A DNA stretch of 64,000 bases, taken from Cupriavidus pinatubonensis. GTDB taxonomy: Bacteria > Pseudomonadota > Gammaproteobacteria > Burkholderiales > Burkholderiaceae. Within the stretch, counting starts at the first letter, position 1, and each line of letters begins with the position of its first letter. The DNA is taken from assembly GCF_019602855.1 (NCBI RefSeq), contig NZ_CP080769.1, positions 124,001 through 188,000 on the forward strand, read 5' to 3'. Positions 60,676-64,000 of the stretch are shown piece by piece. Position numbers and translations under genes: made by a program. Under the pieces are notes generated by a model. It worked only from the letters and a program-made list of their open reading frames with translations. It was not told where the DNA came from and did not search any database.

Positions 60676-61125
60676 TTGCGCCATGCCAACAGCGCAAATT
60701 CCCTCAAAAAACAGGAGGTTGGGGTAAGTTATGTACAGTCTGTGGGACGAGTCCTGTCGGCGAGGGCTGGGACCTGGGCGCTACCGACCGATCAGCAGTT
60801 TTCGGTTGACCCGGAAGCGACGCTGCTCATTTCCGAGTTCGAGCTCGATCGGTTGTTGGAGACGCATGATGCGGGTGTTGCGCCCGGCCAAGTAACCGCC
60901 GGCTACCGCTGGTACGCACAGTACGGCTGCCTGACGCTGTCGCACGGCCAGCGTGCCGAGCACGATGAAATCGCGCGCCGCACTGCTTACAAGGACCGCC
61001 TTGGACTCACCCTCGAGTACGACGTGAAAGCACTGCGCGCGCGGGCGCTGCCCTTTGACGCCCTGCCGCCGGCGGGACAGGCGGCAGGGCAACAGGTGGC
61101 GACGCCGCAGCACGCATTGTTCTGA
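60676..61125 (+). CDS. Conserved-looking hypothetical protein
   Basis: A 149-residue frame encodes a protein of natural composition (DPEATLLISEFELDRLLETH, AGYRWYAQYGCLTLSHGQRA, YKDRLGLTLEYDVKALRARA). No recognised domain, signal or membrane segment. The first 25 residues are doubtful, so the true start may be downstream. A strong bidirectional terminator follows the stop by about 15 bases, supporting a real transcript end. Confidence 0.5.
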   Translation: MRHANSANSLKKQEVGVSYVQSVGRVLSARAGTWALPTDQQFSVDPEATLLISEFELDRLLETHDAGVAPGQVTAGYRWYAQYGCLTLSHGQRAEHDEIARRTAYKDRLGLTLEYDVKALRARALPFDALPPAGQAAGQQVATPQHALF

Positions 61126-61140
61126 CGGTTCATCCCATGA

Positions 61141-61180
61141 AAAAAGCCCCGGAATCTCGCGATTCCGGGGCTTTTCTTTT
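61141..61180. terminator. Strong bidirectional intrinsic terminator
   Basis: AAAAGCCCCGGAATC-TCGC-GATTCCGGGGCTTTT is a perfect 15-bp stem with a 4-base loop. T-runs lie on both sides, so it can end the convergent hypothetical and HU-family genes. Confidence 0.92.
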
Positions 61181-61202
61181 GCTTGGGCCGATTGCGCAGG
61201 GA

Positions 61203-61637
61203 TTACAGCGCGGCGTCCTTCAGCTTCTTCAGCGGGCGGACCTTGACCTTGACGCTGGCCGGCTTGGCGGCAAACCATTGGTCCTGGCCGGTGAACGGGT
61301 TCTTGCCGAAGCGCTTCTTGGTGGCCGGCACCTGAATGGCCTGCACCTTGAAGAGGCCCGGCAGGGTGAACTCACCGGCGCCCTTCTTGTGGATCGCGCT
61401 GACGATGGTGTTTTCCAAGTGGGCGAGCACGGTCTGGACAGTCTTCTTTTCCAGTTGGGTTTGCTCGATCAGGTGAGCCAGCAGGCTCGACTTATTGAAC
61501 GTGTCCTTGAGCGGCTTGGCGACCGGGGCAGCAGCGGCTGCCTTCTTGGCCGGCGCGGCCTTCTTTGCAGGGGCAGCAGCCTTCTTCGCGGCGGTCTTGG
61601 TTGCAGTCTTTGCTACGGGTTTAGCTTTCGTGGCCAT
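61203..61637 (-). CDS. HU-family DNA-binding protein with histone-H1-like N-terminal tail
   Basis: The 144-residue protein has a Lys/Ala/Pro-rich tail (repeats of PAKKA, residues 1-45) fused to an HU/IHF-type domain (NKSSLLAHLIEQTQLEKKTV, FTLPGLFKVQAIQVPATKKR and FGKNPFTGQDQ). This hybrid is typical of Burkholderiaceae. It should bind DNA non-specifically and bend or compact the nucleoid. The ATG at 61637 was chosen; upstream in-frame sequence is unlike the family. A strong terminator follows. Confidence 0.93.
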   Translation of the reverse strand: MATKAKPVAKTATKTAAKKAAAPAKKAAPAKKAAAAAPVAKPLKDTFNKSSLLAHLIEQTQLEKKTVQTVLAHLENTIVSAIHKKGAGEFTLPGLFKVQAIQVPATKKRFGKNPFTGQDQWFAAKPASVKVKVRPLKKLKDAAL

Positions 61638-61774
61638 GGTCGTGTCTAGTTGGAAATACGCGCCGACCGCTCGAAATTCACTTGCGCAGCGCTGCGGCAA
61701 AGCATAGCAAATGTGAGCGCGTGTGCAAGGGCTGAAAACCCTTTTGGTCAGGGGCTGGTGCGTGGCCGCAACGG

Positions 61775-62686
61775 CTAGCCTTTGCCGATGGTGGCCGCAA
61801 TGCGCACGCATGTCCGATTGCTGGTGAGCCCGAGCATCTGGCTCACGTCGTCGTGCGTCCGGCCGGCGAGCAACTGGCGACGGCAAAACGTGTTGCGCAG
61901 CGTGCGCGGGCTCATCTCGACATTGGTGGCGCCGACGGCCGTGAGCGTAGCAGCTACGATGCGGCCGAAACTCATGTCGGTAATCGGCCGACCGTCGGGA
62001 AGCAGGGTAAAGAGCAGATCGCCCTCGATCGCTTGCGTCTGGCGCCGCGCCAGCCAGTCGCTCAGCAGGGGAATGGCGAACCCGGCCAGATGAACGGTGC
62101 GCGCTCCTCGTGGTCCGTGTGCCGGGACGAGGAGGTACGGCGGCTGCGCATCAGGGTGGAGATCCACCACGCGAGCGGCGCGAGCCTCAGCTGCGGTGAT
62201 GCCCGTTGCCAGAAAGAGAGCCACGATGGCTCGACTGCGCAAGTCAGCAAGGTCTTCGACAGAGGACTGGAGATGGGTCTGAAGACGCCGATCCAAGCCC
62301 TTGTCGAGGTATTGCGGTTCGGGTTCGTCGTCTGGCCAACGCACGGACTGGAGCAAGCTGGCGGCCGGATTGTCTTTCCGTACGCCGACGAAGACGAGAT
62401 GTCGACAGAGGCGGTCCAGCAGTTTCACGTAGCGCACGCGAGTCGTCTGTGTGTAGGTTCGCGCGTCGGCGGTCCGCCAGAAGGCCTCGATATCGTCGGC
62501 GCTGAAAGCTATGACAGTCGTGCCCCGGGCCATCAGGTGTCGGCGGAAGTGCTCAAACATCGCCTGGTGCTGGACGATTGATCGGATGGAGAAGGGGCGC
62601 TTGTCGGCGCCGGCGGCTTCGCGGGTTTGCCAGTCGCGATAGGCGAGGGTGGGATTCGATCGCCAGAGTACGTCCATGTCAGCCAT
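61775..62686 (-). CDS. Tyrosine-recombinase-fold protein with degenerate catalytic residues
   Basis: The 303-residue protein has a SAM-like N-terminal domain (SIVQHQAMFEHFRRHLMARG) and a recombinase-like C-terminal domain (LRSRAIVALFLATGITAAEA, MSPRTLRNTF). The box I Arg is Thr in TGITAAEA, the HxxR His is Arg, the second His is Asn, and no nucleophile Tyr is found after LGLTSNRTC. Only the box II Arg remains. The frame is intact, so it is probably kept for DNA binding rather than strand exchange. Confidence 0.75.
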   Translation of the reverse strand: MADMDVLWRSNPTLAYRDWQTREAAGADKRPFSIRSIVQHQAMFEHFRRHLMARGTTVIAFSADDIEAFWRTADARTYTQTTRVRYVKLLDRLCRHLVFVGVRKDNPAASLLQSVRWPDDEPEPQYLDKGLDRRLQTHLQSSVEDLADLRSRAIVALFLATGITAAEARAARVVDLHPDAQPPYLLVPAHGPRGARTVHLAGFAIPLLSDWLARRQTQAIEGDLLFTLLPDGRPITDMSFGRIVAATLTAVGATNVEMSPRTLRNTFCRRQLLAGRTHDDVSQMLGLTSNRTCVRIAATIGKG

Positions 62687-62923
62687 AGATGCCGTTATAT
62701 ACTGAAATTGCGTTTTCGCACAGCCATGCCGCCTCGCCGAGGCGGATATTCGCCCGCAAGACTGGATTTTCGGCCGCGAGGGCTGACAATCTCGAAACTT
62801 CAAGAAGAATTCACTTCTGCGTTTGATCCCCGAGACTGGCAGAGGAGACGCCGCTGCGTCTTTCAGAGAAAATGGATCGACCACGGTATCGATCATTCAC
62901 CTGCAGCTCAGAAGAGCCAAGAA

Positions 62924-63427
62924 ATGAAGATTTTTGTGCGCTTCTTTAAGGTAATCCATGGACTCATGGCAGTTCTCTTCACTTGCGCGACACTGATGTT
63001 GATCGCGATAGCAGCTCGCATCGGATGGACAGCAGTTGCGAGTCAATGGGACCAGTCAGCCGCGCAATCCATCATTGAAGCTTTGGGGCTGCTGGCCGGA
63101 GCGGTTGTCGCGTTGCAGATCGCCGAAACCATCGTAGAGGAAGAGGTCATACGGGCGGCTGACGTGAGCGCACCAACACGGGTACGACGTTTTATGTCGC
63201 GATTCCTCGTGGTCGTGGTCGTCGCGCTTGCCATTGAAGGGCTCGTGGCGACGTTCAAGGCGCTACACCACGATCCCTCGCAGCTTCGATATGCGGCCGA
63301 ACTGATTGCATCGACAGGCTTGCTTCTTGCCGCCTGGGGGCTTTTCGTTTACCTGAACCGGTCGGCAGAGGAGTTAGAGCCGGAGGCGATGGCGGAAGCG
63401 AAACGTGAAGACAAGAAAGTGCAATAG
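62924..63427 (+). CDS. Small integral membrane protein of unknown function
   Basis: The 167-residue protein has three to four hydrophobic helices (VIHGLMAVLFTCATLMLIAI, ALGLLAGAVVALQIAETIV, FLVVVVVALAIEGLVATF, LIASTGLLLAAWGLFVYL) and a charged C-terminus (EAMAEAKREDKKVQ). It is divergent from the degenerate recombinase gene. No known family recognised with certainty. The ATG at 62924 is chosen because upstream codons are arginine-rich and not membrane-like. Confidence 0.7.
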   Translation: MKIFVRFFKVIHGLMAVLFTCATLMLIAIAARIGWTAVASQWDQSAAQSIIEALGLLAGAVVALQIAETIVEEEVIRAADVSAPTRVRRFMSRFLVVVVVALAIEGLVATFKALHHDPSQLRYAAELIASTGLLLAAWGLFVYLNRSAEELEPEAMAEAKREDKKVQ

Positions 63428-64000
63428 TGCGGTGCCGCATGCCCGTCGGGACATGACGCCTCCACTGCGAAGGGGCCACTTCAAACGGGCGACAACATCT
63501 AGATCGAGCCACGCGAGTCCGTCTGCATGACCACACGCCACGCTGGATCTAGTCATAAGCGCCTGCCAGTTTAAGAGGCACGGACTCTTCATGGAGGGCT
63601 GCGTTAATTTTCTCACGGTTGCTTCAAGGAGGGGTTGGGCGGTCCCGGCACCGCTCCGGCTGATCTGAAGCAGGCCCTGCCGATGCTGCTATGCCAGGCA
63701 AGCGGCCGCCCAAAGGCCGCCCTGAAGGACGGGGCTTGACGCGCACCTTGGCCAAAATGGAGAGGGCGCGGCAATGGGTCGATGATCCTCCCTTGCTCGC
63801 CGGCTATTGCATGCTGAATGGCGCCTGCGAAAGGACGGGACCCCGGCGGTGCATGGCGAGTGCGACGACAGCAACCCTGGCCCCGCTGTGATGACTGGCA
63901 CAAGGCCAAGCCGCGTGCCAAACTACGCAGTCGCCTAATCATTGCGGGAATAGAAAGCGCCTGGCGACTGCCAGGCGAAGCCGGACTGGCCGGCCAAGGA
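63428..64000. other. Right end of window without a recognised gene
   Basis: Several short frames exist on both strands across these 573 bases, none longer than about 110 residues and none matching a family I recognise. A gene could enter from beyond the right edge. Confidence 0.4.

Noticed and set aside
60781..61278. 165-codon minus-strand frame overlapping the hypothetical gene at 60676
   Set aside because: It runs through the strong terminator at 61141-61180 and is Gln/Arg-rich; the plus-strand frame reads like natural protein.

Overview
The window is high-GC DNA whose gene content fits a betaproteobacterium of the Burkholderiaceae, most likely Cupriavidus. The pointers are a Bug/TctC-type receptor, a split-alpha pntAA-pntAB-pntB transhydrogenase, a lysine/alanine-tailed HU protein, and catabolic modules known from Cupriavidus for 2-furoate and dihydroxypropanesulfonate. 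It reads like an accessory or secondary replicon: catabolic operons, each with its own local regulator, separated by IS elements, IS relics and decayed genes. No rRNA, tRNA or CRISPR was recognised. The species is inferred, not proven.

Left part (1-9090). A tightly overlapping minus-strand operon (5779 to 1) encodes a FAD amine-oxidase-like protein, a DUF1365 protein, a Cfa-type methyltransferase, a chalcone-isomerase-like secreted protein, an MFS carrier, a DUF3833 lipoprotein and the start of an SDR. It looks like a membrane-lipid modification system. A divergent TetR gene and a perfect palindrome lie at its head. An IS1182-family element and an internally deleted IS30-family copy with perfect 18-bp ends follow.

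Sulfonate module (9092-16608). A LacI-family regulator faces two operators in front of hpsN, hpsO, hpsU and hpsP homologues. suyA and suyB follow under their own promoter. Together they would import 2,3-dihydroxypropane-1-sulfonate, oxidise it to sulfolactate and split that to pyruvate and sulfite. A TctC-type receptor and the proton-translocating transhydrogenase operon follow (17097-21165), then about 1 kb with no recognised gene.

CoA-ester module (22232-37298). A LysR gene at 30052 sits between a minus-strand operon (GH88-like protein, MaoC hydratase, CoA-transferase, iron-dependent alcohol dehydrogenase, acyl-CoA dehydrogenase, acyl-CoA ligase, small unknown protein) and a livGFHMK-ALDH operon. 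The same AT-rich motif lies upstream of both operons, suggesting one regulon for uptake and oxidation of an unidentified acid.

Decayed zone (37400-39240). It holds a Tn5-like IS4-family transposase relic, ten copies of an 11-bp repeat, and a GGDEF-EAL gene truncated at its start and split by a 149-bp inverted-repeat element.

Furoate module (39439-49953). hmfABCDE homologues, an MFS carrier, an XdhC-type maturation factor and a divergent LysR gene would convert 2-furoate through 2-furoyl-CoA to 2-oxoglutarate. The molybdenum subunit carries a fused CoxG-like domain.

Aromatic module of unknown substrate (50564-58822). A LysR gene is flanked by a LinE/PcpA-type hydroquinone dioxygenase, a nitroreductase and a WrbA-like quinone reductase on one side. 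On the other lie a maleylacetate-reductase-like enzyme, an amidase, a tryptophan-2,3-dioxygenase-like haem protein lacking the catalytic histidine, and a LinD-like glutathione transferase. This is the best candidate for an undescribed pathway.

Right end (58823-64000). It contains an integrase relic, a DUF3846-like protein, a conserved hypothetical, an HU-family protein behind a strong terminator, an intact tyrosine-recombinase-fold protein that has lost most catalytic residues, and a small membrane protein.
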